Assembly: GCA_025463745.1 (NCBI GenBank)
Contig: JAODBB010000107.1
Span: 1 to 42,240 of the forward strand
DNA length: 42,240 nt
Origin: Subtercola sp.
GTDB taxonomy: Bacteria; Actinomycetota; Actinomycetes; Actinomycetales; Microbacteriaceae
Direction of reading: 5' to 3'
This document shows positions 1 through 8,306 of this stretch, piece by piece. The notes beneath the pieces are model-generated. The model saw nothing but the letters and a program-made list of their open reading frames with translations, had not been told where the DNA came from and made no database searches. Both the position numbers and the translations under genes were made by a program. Every line of letters starts with the position of its first letter. Within the stretch, counting starts at the first letter, position 1.

Positions 1-429
1 GGCCCCGTGACGCTCGCCGTGGTGGGCACCACCATCGGATCGACGGCCGCCATCTTCACGATGATCGTGGGTGCGACGTTCGGCATCGCGCGCATCGTCG
101 AACAGAATCTCGTCACGATCGACCCCGGCACCATTGAGGCGGCGCGGGCTGCGGGCGCGGGGCCGTGGCGCATCATCCTGACGCTCTTGATTCCCGAAGC
201 GCTCGGCCCGCTCATTCTCGGCTACACCTTCATCTTCATCGCGATCGTCGACATGTCGGCCATCGCCGGCTCGATCGGTGGCCGCGGACTCGGTGACTTC
301 GCGATCACCTACGGCTACGCACGATTCAACTGGCAGGTCACCTTCGTGGTGGTCGTGGTGATCGTGATCATCGTGCAGCTCGTGCAGCTGCTCGGCAACT
401 GGCTGGCTCGCAAGGCGCTGCGACGCTAG
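1..429 (+). CDS. Methionine-type ABC transporter permease (MetI family), 5'-truncated
   Basis: The frame is open from the first base of the window, so the gene begins upstream and only its last 142 codons are present. The visible part has at least three hydrophobic segments. Between the first two is the cytoplasmic coupling loop TIEAARAAGAGPWRIILTLL, which matches the EAA loop that contacts the ATPase in importer permeases. The order of motifs (GTTIGSTAAI near the start, VDMSAIAGSIGGRGLGDFA towards the end) is that of MetI, the membrane subunit of D/L-methionine importers. The binding protein and ATPase would be expected upstream. The substrate is inferred from family resemblance only. Confidence 0.85.
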   Translation, partial: GPVTLAVVGTTIGSTAAIFTMIVGATFGIARIVEQNLVTIDPGTIEAARAAGAGPWRIILTLLIPEALGPLILGYTFIFIAIVDMSAIAGSIGGRGLGDFAITYGYARFNWQVTFVVVVVIVIIVQLVQLLGNWLARKALRR

Positions 430-490
430 CCGGCGTCGGGGTATTCACTGCGATGCCACTTGTCACATCGGCCGAGCTGATAGGTGCCCG

Positions 491-1648
491 TCACGGCGCA
501 GTATCGCCTACTTCGTGCTCTGCGTCGATGATGTAGACATTCGACGGTGCGCTGGATGCTTCGGCCGCCTCTTCGGTCACTCCTGTGGCTCGCGTCCCAG
601 GAGTGACCGCACGCGGCACCGGCACAGCTGACGAAGCCGCACCGCCGGAGATACCCCAGCGAGTGAGCGGAAGGAATCCGTCGATCTCCTCGTCTTCGAG
701 CTCCTCGTCGGTGAACGGCTTGCTCGCGCGTTTGCGCAGCCGCTCGGACGCACGTGCCCGCTCCTCTGGGTCGTCGGAGTTGAGTCGACGGTACTCGTTG
801 CGCATGCCTAAGCCGAGCGCGACAAAACCGATGAGCGCGAAGAACAGCCATTGCAGCGTGTACGAATAGTGGGTGCCGACGTCTTCCGTCGGCATGGTCG
901 TCTGGATCGGCGCGAGCCCGGTTTGCGCGGAAGGAGACTGACTGTCGAGCACGCCGTATGCCCCGGTATAGAGGTCTCCGCCGATTTTCTGCTGCACCCG
1001 AGACAGTGTGATCGACTCGATCTGGTTTCCCGCCGATGTGCCCGATCCGTTCGGCGCCTCGCTCGGCCTCAGCTGCACGACAACATCCACTGTTCCGGGA
1101 GCCGACTGCGGTATCGCGCCAGGCGCCAGCGGGTCATCGGGCGACGGCGCCACCCAGCCGCGGTCGACCATGAAAATGGAGCCGTCGCTCAGCTGCAGGG
1201 GAGTGACCACCTCGAAGCCGTTGTCGCCGCCGTTGGAGCGGTTGCGCACGACGAGCTCATCGTCCGCTTGATAGACGCCAGTGATGCTGACCCGCTGCCA
1301 GTTCTGGCTGGCGTCGTAGGAGCCAAGGGTCGGCAGCGCCTGCTCGATCGGTACGGGCGCAGCAGAGAAGTTGGCAGCGACAATGGTGTTGTCGGCTGAC
1401 GCCTGCTGGCCGCGATCGAATTGCCACTGGGCGAGAAAGACGCAGACGATAGCGAAGAGAATGGCCGCAGCAGTGAAGCCGAACCACCGCTTCGTGCGCA
1501 GAAACTGCCAGCCGGTCATCCCCTCGGTGACCGTATCGTACACGGCGAGAGGCGCGCCTTGACGCGCAACCGGCTGAGCGAGCTCACCCGCCCGCCGCGG
1601 CTCGACCTCGGCTCGGCGCTGAGTTGTCACCGCCGGTTCTTCGATCAT
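491..1648 (-). CDS. SURF1 family cytochrome c oxidase biogenesis protein
   Basis: This 385-residue protein has the SURF1 layout. A first membrane span at about residues 55-75 is followed by WQFDRGQQ, then a large extracytoplasmic domain, and a second span near residues 265-285 introduced by HYSYTLQW, the family's conserved C-terminal signature. SURF1 proteins help insert haem a into the CuA/haem-copper oxidase, so this is a respiratory assembly factor in the plasma membrane. The roughly 100-residue cytoplasmic tail rich in Glu, Asp, Ala and Ser is common in actinobacterial members. About 40 residues precede the conserved core, so a downstream ATG (the MTGWQFL position) could be the true start. 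It stands alone on the minus strand, converging with the MetI-like gene. Confidence 0.88.
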   Translation of the reverse strand: MIEEPAVTTQRRAEVEPRRAGELAQPVARQGAPLAVYDTVTEGMTGWQFLRTKRWFGFTAAAILFAIVCVFLAQWQFDRGQQASADNTIVAANFSAAPVPIEQALPTLGSYDASQNWQRVSITGVYQADDELVVRNRSNGGDNGFEVVTPLQLSDGSIFMVDRGWVAPSPDDPLAPGAIPQSAPGTVDVVVQLRPSEAPNGSGTSAGNQIESITLSRVQQKIGGDLYTGAYGVLDSQSPSAQTGLAPIQTTMPTEDVGTHYSYTLQWLFFALIGFVALGLGMRNEYRRLNSDDPEERARASERLRKRASKPFTDEELEDEEIDGFLPLTRWGISGGAASSAVPVPRAVTPGTRATGVTEEAAEASSAPSNVYIIDAEHEVGDTAP

Positions 1649-1919
1649 CTCTACTCAACCTGGTCTCTTGTAGGCCTGGTTCTGACGTGCAGGCCTGGGC
1701 GCTGAGGGGTACCAGTACAGCTTAAGACCTGGCGCTGCCGTTTCATCTCGGTGCACTCGGCCTCGGCAGTATGCCAGTCAAGCGAAATGAGCAGAACAAG
1801 ACCTCGGCTCTCTCACTCTGTCTGCGCTAGCTGGCGCCCCACTGGCGTCATTGATGCGATCATGCAAAGTGTGGGTACGACAGTGGTTGGTAGGTCGGTC
1901 GCGGTCACGGGCTCGCACA

Positions 1920-3086
1920 TCACCAGGGCACTCCGTTCGGTTTCAGGAGCAGGAACGGGGTGCGCCCAGAGGCTACGCCGTTCACTTGTACCTCGATGGC
2001 GTGCTCGCCGGGGTGGTAGACACGGGTCGTGATGCGTTTGAAGGAGTGGCGGCGGGCGTAGCTCAGCGACTCGCCGGGCGCCAAGGTCGTTGTGCTGAGT
2101 TTGAAGACCTTGGCGCTCTGCGATCCGTTGGCCTTGCGATGGTGGATCACGTAGTCGATCACGAGGGCGGCAGGCTCGGCCGTGGTGTTCGAGGCGGTCA
2201 CGGTGAAAGGCAGCTCGTTGCCGATGGCGACCTCGACGAGTGCGACCGATGCCGACTCGGCGGATGCAGCCAGCGTCGGCCCCGTCACCGTGACCCCGTG
2301 CCCCGGCGCGAACCCGAACAGCGCCAGAGTCGGCCCATGCCCCTTCTTCACGAGCGAACGAAGGCCGTGCCGAACCACTTGGGCGGTGTGGGAATCGGCA
2401 GCGAGCATCCACTCGGCCGCCACCGCCGCCGCCAGGTCGGGGCTCTGCCGGCTGAGATCGTTCAGATGGTTAGCCACCGAGCGCCGCACATAATCGCTCT
2501 CGTCGCGATACAGCTCGTTGATCAGCGGCAGCGTGCTCTCGGGCTGCTCGAGCAGCGCCGGCACCCGCTTCGCCCACGGCAGAAACGCACGAGTGCCTTC
2601 GCTGGCGAGCCGGCGAACGTGCGGGTCGGGGCTCGTCGTCCACGAGTGGATGATCGGCAGCGCCCGCCCCAGATCGGCCTGCAACAGCGGCCGAATCGCG
2701 AACTCGGCCGTCAGTCGTGGCGTGAGGTCGGCGAGCAGCCCCAGTGCGGCATCAAAGTCGGTGACCGTCGAACCTGCCGCAAGGGCTCGGGCGGTCACCG
2801 CCTCGGTGACGGGCCAGATCATCCACCCCGTGAACCGTGAGTCGGCCATCGCGGTTCGGAACGTGGCATCCAGCTCGGCCGCCGAGCCCGGCAGATCAGC
2901 CAGCAACGCGTCTTTCAGCAGGTCGGTGCGTTGCCGCAACGCGAGCGGAGGCAGCGCATCCACCGACGCCCGCAAGGCGGCGAATGGATGCCCCGGCAGC
3001 ACACCTTCGAGCACCCCGATCAGTCTCGTCAGAACGTCGGGCCCGAGTAGTTCGTCAGCGGTTGGCACTCCCCCATCCTGCCCCAA
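1920..3086 (-). CDS. DNA alkylation repair protein, AlkC-like HEAT-repeat glycosylase
   Basis: The first ~270 residues are a run of helical HEAT-like repeats, with pieces such as SPDPHVRRLASEGTRAFLPW and DESDYVRRSVANHLNDLSR. The last ~110 residues form a beta-rich, Ig-like domain ending VNGVASGRTPFLLLKPNGVPW. That combination is known from the AlkC branch of the AlkD/AlkC family of DNA glycosylases, which remove positively charged alkylated bases such as 3-methyladenine and 3-methylcytosine. The start is uncertain. The long form begins with TTG at 3086, and an in-frame GTG at 3068 (VPTADELLG) is a good alternative. A monocistronic minus-strand gene whose 5' end faces the LacI regulator. Family call firm, substrate range inferred. 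Confidence 0.82.
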   Translation of the reverse strand: MGQDGGVPTADELLGPDVLTRLIGVLEGVLPGHPFAALRASVDALPPLALRQRTDLLKDALLADLPGSAAELDATFRTAMADSRFTGWMIWPVTEAVTARALAAGSTVTDFDAALGLLADLTPRLTAEFAIRPLLQADLGRALPIIHSWTTSPDPHVRRLASEGTRAFLPWAKRVPALLEQPESTLPLINELYRDESDYVRRSVANHLNDLSRQSPDLAAAVAAEWMLAADSHTAQVVRHGLRSLVKKGHGPTLALFGFAPGHGVTVTGPTLAASAESASVALVEVAIGNELPFTVTASNTTAEPAALVIDYVIHHRKANGSQSAKVFKLSTTTLAPGESLSYARRHSFKRITTRVYHPGEHAIEVQVNGVASGRTPFLLLKPNGVPW

Positions 3087-3147
3087 GCCACCGACACCGA
3101 GGTTGCCTCAGCCGAACAGACTCAGGCTAAACCTCGTCGGTGCAATC

Positions 3148-3161
3148 TGGAATCGATTCCA
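3148..3161. promoter_or_regulatory. Predicted LacI-family operator 1 (autoregulatory)
   Basis: TGGAATCGATTCCA is a perfect 14-base palindrome with the central CG typical of LacI/GalR operators. It lies 24 bases before the ATG of the LacI regulator, in the intergenic space shared with the alkylation repair gene. Its core, GGAA-N4-TTCC, recurs at 4241-4252 and 4399-4416, which points to autoregulation by the adjacent regulator. Confidence 0.65.
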
Positions 3162-3184
3162 CGAAGCGATGGTAGCGTGTTCCC

Positions 3185-4240
3185 ATGGCAACGCTCAAAG
3201 ATGTGGCAGAAGCAACCAACCTGGGCCTCGCGACGGTTTCTCGCGCCCTCAGCGGCAACGCCGGCGTGTTGCCAGAGACGCGCAAGAAGGTCGAAGCTGC
3301 GGCGAAGGCGCTCGGCTATCAGCCGAATGCTCTCGCCAGAGGGCTCCGGCAGAGCAGCAGCAAGGCGGTCGGTCTCGTCATCCCCGACCTCGAAAACGAG
3401 TTCTACACGTCTGGTGCGGCCGTGATTCAGGAGGTGCTCGCCAATGCCGGGTATCGACTGATCTTGTGTTGCAGCAACAACGATCCGACGATCGATGCCC
3501 TGTTGCTCGACTCCCTTGTCGAACGCCGAGTCGAGGCGATCGCTCACGTGCCGAGCAGTGCGATCGGGTCTGACGTCATCCGATCGCGCAACCCGAGTCT
3601 GCCCGTTGTGGAGTACGCTCGCCGGTCGAACAGCGAACACGTCGACTCGATCGTCGGCGACGAAGCGCTCGGTAGTGAAAAACTCATCGAATACCTCGTC
3701 TCGCTGGGCCACCGCCGTATCGCCATGATCGCAGGGCCGAGAGGCCAGAGCACGACCACCGCACGATTGGCGGGGTTCGAATCAGCTGTGCGAAAGGCGG
3801 GCCTCGACGCCGATCAGTGCCCGGTGCTCCACGGGCCATACGATCCGGACTGGAGCGAAGACGCCACGCGGGAGCTTCTTCTCCAGGATCCGCAGATCAC
3901 TGCCATCTTCGCTTCCAGCAGCCGAACTGTGCTGGGAGCGTTCAAGGCGTTGTCGGGGTTCGGGCTGCACGTTCCGTCTGACATCTCGCTGGTCGGATTC
4001 TTGAATCCGCCGTGGTACGAGGTGGCTCTTGCGCCGGTCACGACGTACGAACTCCCTCTGAAAGACATGGGAGCGATGGCGGCGGATCTTCTGCTCAAGC
4101 GAATTGCTGAGAACGAGCATCCTCATGCCGAATGGGCCGCGAAGACGATTCGGTTCGAGGGCAGGCTGATCGTCAGGGAATCAGCGACTGCGCCACGCGT
4201 GGGCTCTCTCGAGCTCGCGGAGATGCCGCGCGCCTCTTAA
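3185..4240 (+). CDS. LacI/GalR family transcriptional regulator of the adjacent uptake/catabolic operon
   Basis: This 351-residue protein has the full LacI plan. The N-terminal helix-turn-helix and hinge helix occupy residues 1 to about 55 (TLKDVAEATNLGLATVSRALSG, then GYQPNALARGL), followed by a type I periplasmic-binding-like effector domain (VGLVIPDLENEFY through VSLVGFLNPPWYE). The length is normal for the family. The gene is directly upstream of a sugar-type ABC importer operon on the same strand. Three copies of a GGAA-N4-TTCC palindrome flank it, one before its own start and two before the binding-protein gene, so it most likely represses both itself and the operon until the imported compound or a metabolite is bound. 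The effector cannot be read from the sequence. Confidence 0.93.
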   Translation: MATLKDVAEATNLGLATVSRALSGNAGVLPETRKKVEAAAKALGYQPNALARGLRQSSSKAVGLVIPDLENEFYTSGAAVIQEVLANAGYRLILCCSNNDPTIDALLLDSLVERRVEAIAHVPSSAIGSDVIRSRNPSLPVVEYARRSNSEHVDSIVGDEALGSEKLIEYLVSLGHRRIAMIAGPRGQSTTTARLAGFESAVRKAGLDADQCPVLHGPYDPDWSEDATRELLLQDPQITAIFASSSRTVLGAFKALSGFGLHVPSDISLVGFLNPPWYEVALAPVTTYELPLKDMGAMAADLLLKRIAENEHPHAEWAAKTIRFEGRLIVRESATAPRVGSLELAEMPRAS

Positions 4241-4252
4241 GGAAACGCTTCC
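4241..4252. promoter_or_regulatory. Predicted LacI-family operator 2
   Basis: GGAAACGCTTCC begins immediately after the stop codon of the LacI gene. It is palindromic apart from one symmetric pair and has a central CG. It shares the GGAA-N4-TTCC core with the two other sites. It lies about 150 bases upstream of operator 3, a distance compatible with repression by DNA looping, which is inference. Confidence 0.5.
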
Positions 4253-4254
4253 AC

Positions 4255-4318
4255 GGCAAACTCATAAAATTGCCCGCTTCTTGCGGCAATCCAGTAGCTG
4301 CCGCGCCGCAATTTTGCC
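4255..4318. terminator. Nested inverted repeats after the LacI gene (possible terminator)
   Basis: Two alternative stems are visible. ATTGCCCGC (4269-4277) pairs with GCGGCAAT (4283-4290) around a 5-base loop with one bulged base. AAAATTGC (4266-4273) can instead pair with GCAATTTT (4308-4315), extended by GGCAAA/TTTGCC further out. There is no clear T-run after the short stem, so classical Rho-independent termination is not proven. The region separates the regulator from the operon promoter. Confidence 0.35.
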
Positions 4319-4357
4319 TTGAGTTCGACAATTCGGCTCTGAATCTCGAATCGGGAA

Positions 4358-4387
4358 TTGACTGACGGCCGATTCTGGTCTTAGTAT
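4358..4387 (+). promoter_or_regulatory. Predicted promoter of the uptake/catabolic operon
   Basis: TTGACT (4358-4363) and TAGTAT (4382-4387) are separated by 18 bases and match the housekeeping -35/-10 pattern well for high-GC DNA. The expected transcription start, around 4394, lies just before the operator at 4399-4416, which is a typical repressor arrangement. Confidence 0.55.
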
Positions 4388-4398
4388 CGGTTCAACAC

Positions 4399-4416
4399 CA
4401 TGGAAAGGTTTCCATG
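4399..4416. promoter_or_regulatory. Predicted LacI-family operator 3 at the operon promoter
   Basis: CATGGAAAGGTTTCCATG has 8-base perfect arms around a GG centre. It sits directly downstream of the predicted -10 box and 26 bases before the binding-protein start. Together with 3148-3161 and 4241-4252 it defines a GGAA-N4-TTCC motif for the neighbouring LacI protein. Confidence 0.62.
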
Positions 4417-4441
4417 AACTCCCACAGAGAGGTAGGAGCAC

Positions 4442-5707
4442 ATGCATCACATTTCAAAACGAGGCCTCCTCGGCGGCGCTTTGGCGCTGGTATTCGTCGC
4501 CGGAATCTCCGGATGTTCGTCGGCCAGTACGGCGGGCACGAGTACCCAAGCAGCCAACAGCCAAGACACGTCTGCCGAATGCGGCACGGTGCCGACGCTG
4601 AAGACCACCGGCAACGCCGACCTGAGCAGCTTGCCGGCAGACATCCAAGCCGGCTACGCCGGGTATCCCGGCGACATCAACACCTCGAACTACTCGACGT
4701 TCGCCTCGAAGAAGTCGAACGGTTTCGTCATCGGCTACAGCGACTCGTTCGCAGCGAACTCCTGGCGCGGTGATGTGCTCGATCGCTTGAACGCCGACGT
4801 CGATTCGCTCAAGGCCGACGGCACGGTCACGAGCCTCATCGCGACGAACTCGAATCTCGACAACAATCTGCAGATTCAGCAGATCACGAGCATGATCAAT
4901 CAGGGCGTCGATGCGATCATCGCGATCCCCGGATCGCCGACTGCGTTCGACGGGGTCATCAAGCAGGCCTACGACGCGGGCATTCCATTCATCAGCCTCG
5001 CTGCCAAAGTCGACTCGCCCTACGCCATCACCGTCGATACGAACCAGTTTCTGAGCGGGGTGAAGGTGGCCACGGGCCTCGCCACGATACTCGACGGCAA
5101 GGGTTCCGTCGTGGTCGTCGACGGCATCAACGGCTCGCCGGCCAGCAGCGCGCTGCACGATGGGTACTCTGCAGGCTTCGCGAACTGCCCCGGCATCTCG
5201 ATTGCCGGTTCGGTCGAGGGTCAATGGAGCGAAGCCGTGACCAAGACGGCAATGCTTCAGTACCTGGCAACGAATCCCGCTGCGATCGATGGCTTCGTGA
5301 ACGGCGGCGGTGAAACGACGGGAATCATCCAGGCGCTTCAGCAAAGCGGTCGCACGCTGTCTCCGATCGGGGATTCCAACCCAGACAAGGGCTCGCTGGT
5401 GATGTTGCAGCAGTCTCTTTCCGACAAGTACGCGGCCTCTAGCGTGCCACCGGTGCCTACTGCCGATGCCGGTCTCTTGGTGACTCTTGCCACCCTCTTG
5501 GGCCAGCAGCCGAAGTTCGACACGATCGTCGGCAATCCGCCCCTGGTTCAGGGTGCAGATGGGCTCAGCAGCTGGGTTCAGCCGAGCTGGACGGCTGATG
5601 ACGCCAACCAGGCCCCTGCCCCTCCCGGCACCGAATTCCTTCCGGCCTCCGAGCTCGGCAATTTCTTCGCCAAGCCAGGGCCACTGCCCACGCTGCCCCC
5701 GCAGTAA
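4442..5707 (+). CDS. Sugar-type ABC transporter substrate-binding lipoprotein
   Basis: The 421-residue product starts with a lipoprotein signal (residues 1-24, lipobox GISGC with Cys25), so it should be anchored outside the membrane. The mature part is a type I periplasmic-binding protein of the ribose/CUT2 kind: FVIGYSDSFAANSWRGDV opens the first lobe and LQIQQITSMINQGVDAIIAIPGSPTAF is the classic turn into the second strand pair. It is the receptor for the ATPase and two permeases that follow. The ligand is unknown; CUT2 systems carry pentoses, polyols, inositols and other small polar molecules. AGGAG lies 3 bases before the ATG and GAGAGG further upstream. It is the first gene of an eleven-gene run. 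Confidence 0.9.
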   Translation: MHHISKRGLLGGALALVFVAGISGCSSASTAGTSTQAANSQDTSAECGTVPTLKTTGNADLSSLPADIQAGYAGYPGDINTSNYSTFASKKSNGFVIGYSDSFAANSWRGDVLDRLNADVDSLKADGTVTSLIATNSNLDNNLQIQQITSMINQGVDAIIAIPGSPTAFDGVIKQAYDAGIPFISLAAKVDSPYAITVDTNQFLSGVKVATGLATILDGKGSVVVVDGINGSPASSALHDGYSAGFANCPGISIAGSVEGQWSEAVTKTAMLQYLATNPAAIDGFVNGGGETTGIIQALQQSGRTLSPIGDSNPDKGSLVMLQQSLSDKYAASSVPPVPTADAGLLVTLATLLGQQPKFDTIVGNPPLVQGADGLSSWVQPSWTADDANQAPAPPGTEFLPASELGNFFAKPGPLPTLPPQ

Positions 5708-5766
5708 TCGCGCACGTTTCACGCGACTGAACGGCTGCAACGAATCGAAAACGAAAGGAGTCAGTC

Positions 5767-7326
5767 ATGAATGAACACATCGACGTGGGTTCGCCTGACC
5801 TCCCAGCCCCGATTCTCGAGGCGCGCGAGCTGTCGAAGAGCTTCGGAGCCACAAAGGCACTGGTGCGCGGTGCTCTCAGCGTGCATCCGGGTGAAGTGGT
5901 AGCGCTGCTCGGCGAGAACGGCTCGGGTAAGAGCACGCTCGTCAAATTGCTGGCGGGAGTCCTCCGGCCAGATGGTGGCGAGATTCTCATCGGCGGAGAG
6001 CCCGCGAGACTCCGCTCACCGGCTGATTCCTTGCGGGCGGGGGTGGTCACGATCTTCCAGGAGATCTTGGTCGCCCCCGACCGCACCGTCTTCGAAAACC
6101 TCTGGCTCGGCAATGGCAGCCCCGCACTGACGAGAATGACGTCGAGGCGCGACCAGGCCCAAGCGGTGCTGGATGCGCTGACCCCCACATTCCCGAGCCT
6201 CGACACGCCCGTGCACGAGCTCGATCTGATGCAGCGTCAGGTGTGTGTGATCGCCCGTGCGCTGCTGCGCGGCCCACGCGTGCTGGTGCTCGACGAATCG
6301 ACGTCGACTCTCGACGTGACGCTGCGTGATCGACTCTTCGACGAAATCCGCAGGCGCTGCGCAGACGGCATGGCAGCGATCTTCATCTCCCATCGCATGG
6401 ACGAAGTGATGAATCTCGCGCGCACCTTCGTTGCTCTTCGGTCAGGCCGTACGGTCGGTGTCGTCGATCGCCGCGATGCTACGGCCGAGCACCTGATCGC
6501 GATGATCTCCGGAGAAGAAGTCGCGGCAGCGCAAGCGATGCGATCACGAGTGAGACGCCCAGATTCGCCCGTGGTCGTTCAGATCTCCGATGTCAGGCTG
6601 CGGCCCGATTCCGGCGCGCTCACCCTCGACATCCATCAGGGCGAAATCGTCGGGCTGGCCGGTCTCGAAGGCCACGGCCAAGACGAACTGCTTCGGGCGC
6701 TGGCGGGCCTGCACTCCGTCGCCGACGGCAGCATCGAATACGCTCTCAGCGGCCCCGCGCGCCCGTTGTCGGGGTACCGGGATGCCGTGCGGAACTCCAT
6801 CGCCTACGTTCCGCGCGATCGCAAAGTCGACGGGCTGGCCGACATCCTCTCGGTCATCGACAACTACAGTCTGCCGACGTTGCACCGCGATACCCGCTTC
6901 GGAGTGATCTCGCCCCGCAAGACCCGCAAGCGATTCGCTCGGGATGCGGCGACGGTCAACTTCGTGCCGGGCAAGCAGGCCGCGGCTGGCCGGCTGAGCG
7001 GCGGCAACCAGCAGAAAGTCATCATCGCACGGTGGCTTGCAGTGCATCCCCGGGTCTTGCTACTCAACGATCCGACGCGCGGCGTCGACCTGCGCACCAA
7101 GCGCGAGCTGTACGAGCTGTTCCGAAAGCTGACCGAACAAGAAATGACAATCGTGCTGCTCTCGACAGAAGTCGACGAACTCATCGCGTTGGCCGACAAG
7201 GTGATCGTGTTCCACGCCGGCTCGACCTCAGCCGTGCTCGAGGCCGAACACATCACCAGGGAGAACGTGGTGACCGCCTACTTCGGTACGGGCGCCGTGA
7301 CCGCTGTGAAGGGAAGTGCAGCATGA
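5767..7326 (+). CDS. Sugar-type ABC importer ATPase with two nucleotide-binding cassettes (RbsA/MglA-like)
   Basis: The 519-residue length and two cassettes are those of RbsA/MglA/XylG ATPases that power CUT2 importers from the cytoplasmic side. Cassette 1 has Walker A GENGSGKST (49-57) and Walker B LVLDEST (about 172-178). Its signature is unusual, LDLMQRQ where relatives have an LS.GQ-type sequence. Cassette 2 has the degenerate P-loop usual in this family (GLEGHGQDELL), a canonical LSGGNQQKV (410-418) and Walker B VLLLNDPTRG. AAAGGAG precedes the ATG. The stop overlaps the next start as ATGA, indicating translational coupling. Confidence 0.93.
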   Translation: MNEHIDVGSPDLPAPILEARELSKSFGATKALVRGALSVHPGEVVALLGENGSGKSTLVKLLAGVLRPDGGEILIGGEPARLRSPADSLRAGVVTIFQEILVAPDRTVFENLWLGNGSPALTRMTSRRDQAQAVLDALTPTFPSLDTPVHELDLMQRQVCVIARALLRGPRVLVLDESTSTLDVTLRDRLFDEIRRRCADGMAAIFISHRMDEVMNLARTFVALRSGRTVGVVDRRDATAEHLIAMISGEEVAAAQAMRSRVRRPDSPVVVQISDVRLRPDSGALTLDIHQGEIVGLAGLEGHGQDELLRALAGLHSVADGSIEYALSGPARPLSGYRDAVRNSIAYVPRDRKVDGLADILSVIDNYSLPTLHRDTRFGVISPRKTRKRFARDAATVNFVPGKQAAAGRLSGGNQQKVIIARWLAVHPRVLLLNDPTRGVDLRTKRELYELFRKLTEQEMTIVLLSTEVDELIALADKVIVFHAGSTSAVLEAEHITRENVVTAYFGTGAVTAVKGSAA

Positions 7327-8306
7327 TCGCCGCACTGCGACGTTCGGTACGCTCGCCGCTGTCGGTCGTCGTCTTGCTTCTGGCAGTGCTGCTGATCGCC
7401 AATCTCATTCTCACGCCCTCGATGCTCGCCGGGAATCGGCTGTCGTCGATCGCGACCCTGTTGGTGCCCTCGGTGCTCGCCGCGATGGCCAGCGTGCCAT
7501 CCATTCTGTCGGGCGGCGGCGGCCTCGATCTCTCGGTCGGTCCTCTGCTCGGCTTCGTGAACGTCGTGATCGTCGGCGTTCTGCTGCCTGTCGGGCTCGG
7601 CGCCGGAATCGTCGCGATTCCGCTCTGCCTCGCGATCGGGGCCGCTTTCGGTGCCATCAATGGCGTGCTCGTGGCCTATGTACGACTGCAACCCGTCGTG
7701 GTGACCTTGGGGAGCTATCTGGTTCTGTCGGGTTTGGCGCTGATCGTGATGCCTCAGCCAGTAGGTGGCGCTCCGGTCTGGACTGCCTCGCTCGCGGGTT
7801 CGGCACTGGGCGGTTTCGTGCCGTTGGTGCTGATTCTCGTGGCTGCCGGAATCGCCATCTGGCTCATTGCGGCGAAGGTCGGGCTGGTCGGTCTGATCGC
7901 CGCCGTCGGCAGTGACGATAGAGCCGCCTATACCGCTGGCGTCGACGTTCGATTGGTGCGTTTCGCTGCCTACACTCTGGGCGGATTGTTCGCGGGCCTT
8001 GCGGGCATCGCGCTGACCGTGTTGATCAACTCGGGCGACCCGACGGCGGGGCGCCAATACACGCTGATGGCGATTGTCGCCGTGGCGCTGGGCGGAAATG
8101 CGCTGGCCGGCGGCCGGGGCGGGATGCTCGGGCCGATTCTCGGAGCGATCTGCTTGTACTTGATCCAGTCGATGCTGTCGGCGCTGAATGTGCCCTCGCT
8201 CTGGATTCAGGTCGTATATGGAGCTGTGCTCGTCGTCGCCGTGTGTATGAACTCGTCGATCGCGCTGCGCCTGCTCACTCGTCCCGCTGGAAGGAGACTC
8301 GCATGA
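7323..8306 (+). CDS. Sugar-type ABC importer permease 1 (RbsC-like)
   Basis: This 327-residue polytopic membrane protein belongs to the branched-chain/ribose permease family. The hallmark GGGGLDLSVGPLLGFVNVV lies at about residues 63-81, and GGNALAGGRGGMLGPILGA near the C-terminus is the conserved cytoplasmic loop. The ATG at 7323 overlaps the ATPase stop by four bases; the frame is open further upstream inside the ATPase gene, but that extension is not hydrophobic and lacks family features. It should form a heterodimeric pore with the next gene product. Confidence 0.92.
   Translation: MIAALRRSVRSPLSVVVLLLAVLLIANLILTPSMLAGNRLSSIATLLVPSVLAAMASVPSILSGGGGLDLSVGPLLGFVNVVIVGVLLPVGLGAGIVAIPLCLAIGAAFGAINGVLVAYVRLQPVVVTLGSYLVLSGLALIVMPQPVGGAPVWTASLAGSALGGFVPLVLILVAAGIAIWLIAAKVGLVGLIAAVGSDDRAAYTAGVDVRLVRFAAYTLGGLFAGLAGIALTVLINSGDPTAGRQYTLMAIVAVALGGNALAGGRGGMLGPILGAICLYLIQSMLSALNVPSLWIQVVYGAVLVVAVCMNSSIALRLLTRPAGRRLA

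Noticed and set aside
1649-1919. Search for a small gene or RNA in the 271-base gap before the SURF1 gene
   Set aside because: No start with a ribosome site and no stable fold or clear promoter could be supported.
1851-2840. Long open frame on the plus strand across the alkylation repair gene
   Set aside because: It is antisense to a protein with clear HEAT-repeat and Ig-like segments. Its translation is Arg/Gly/His-rich without motifs, the usual shadow in high-GC DNA.
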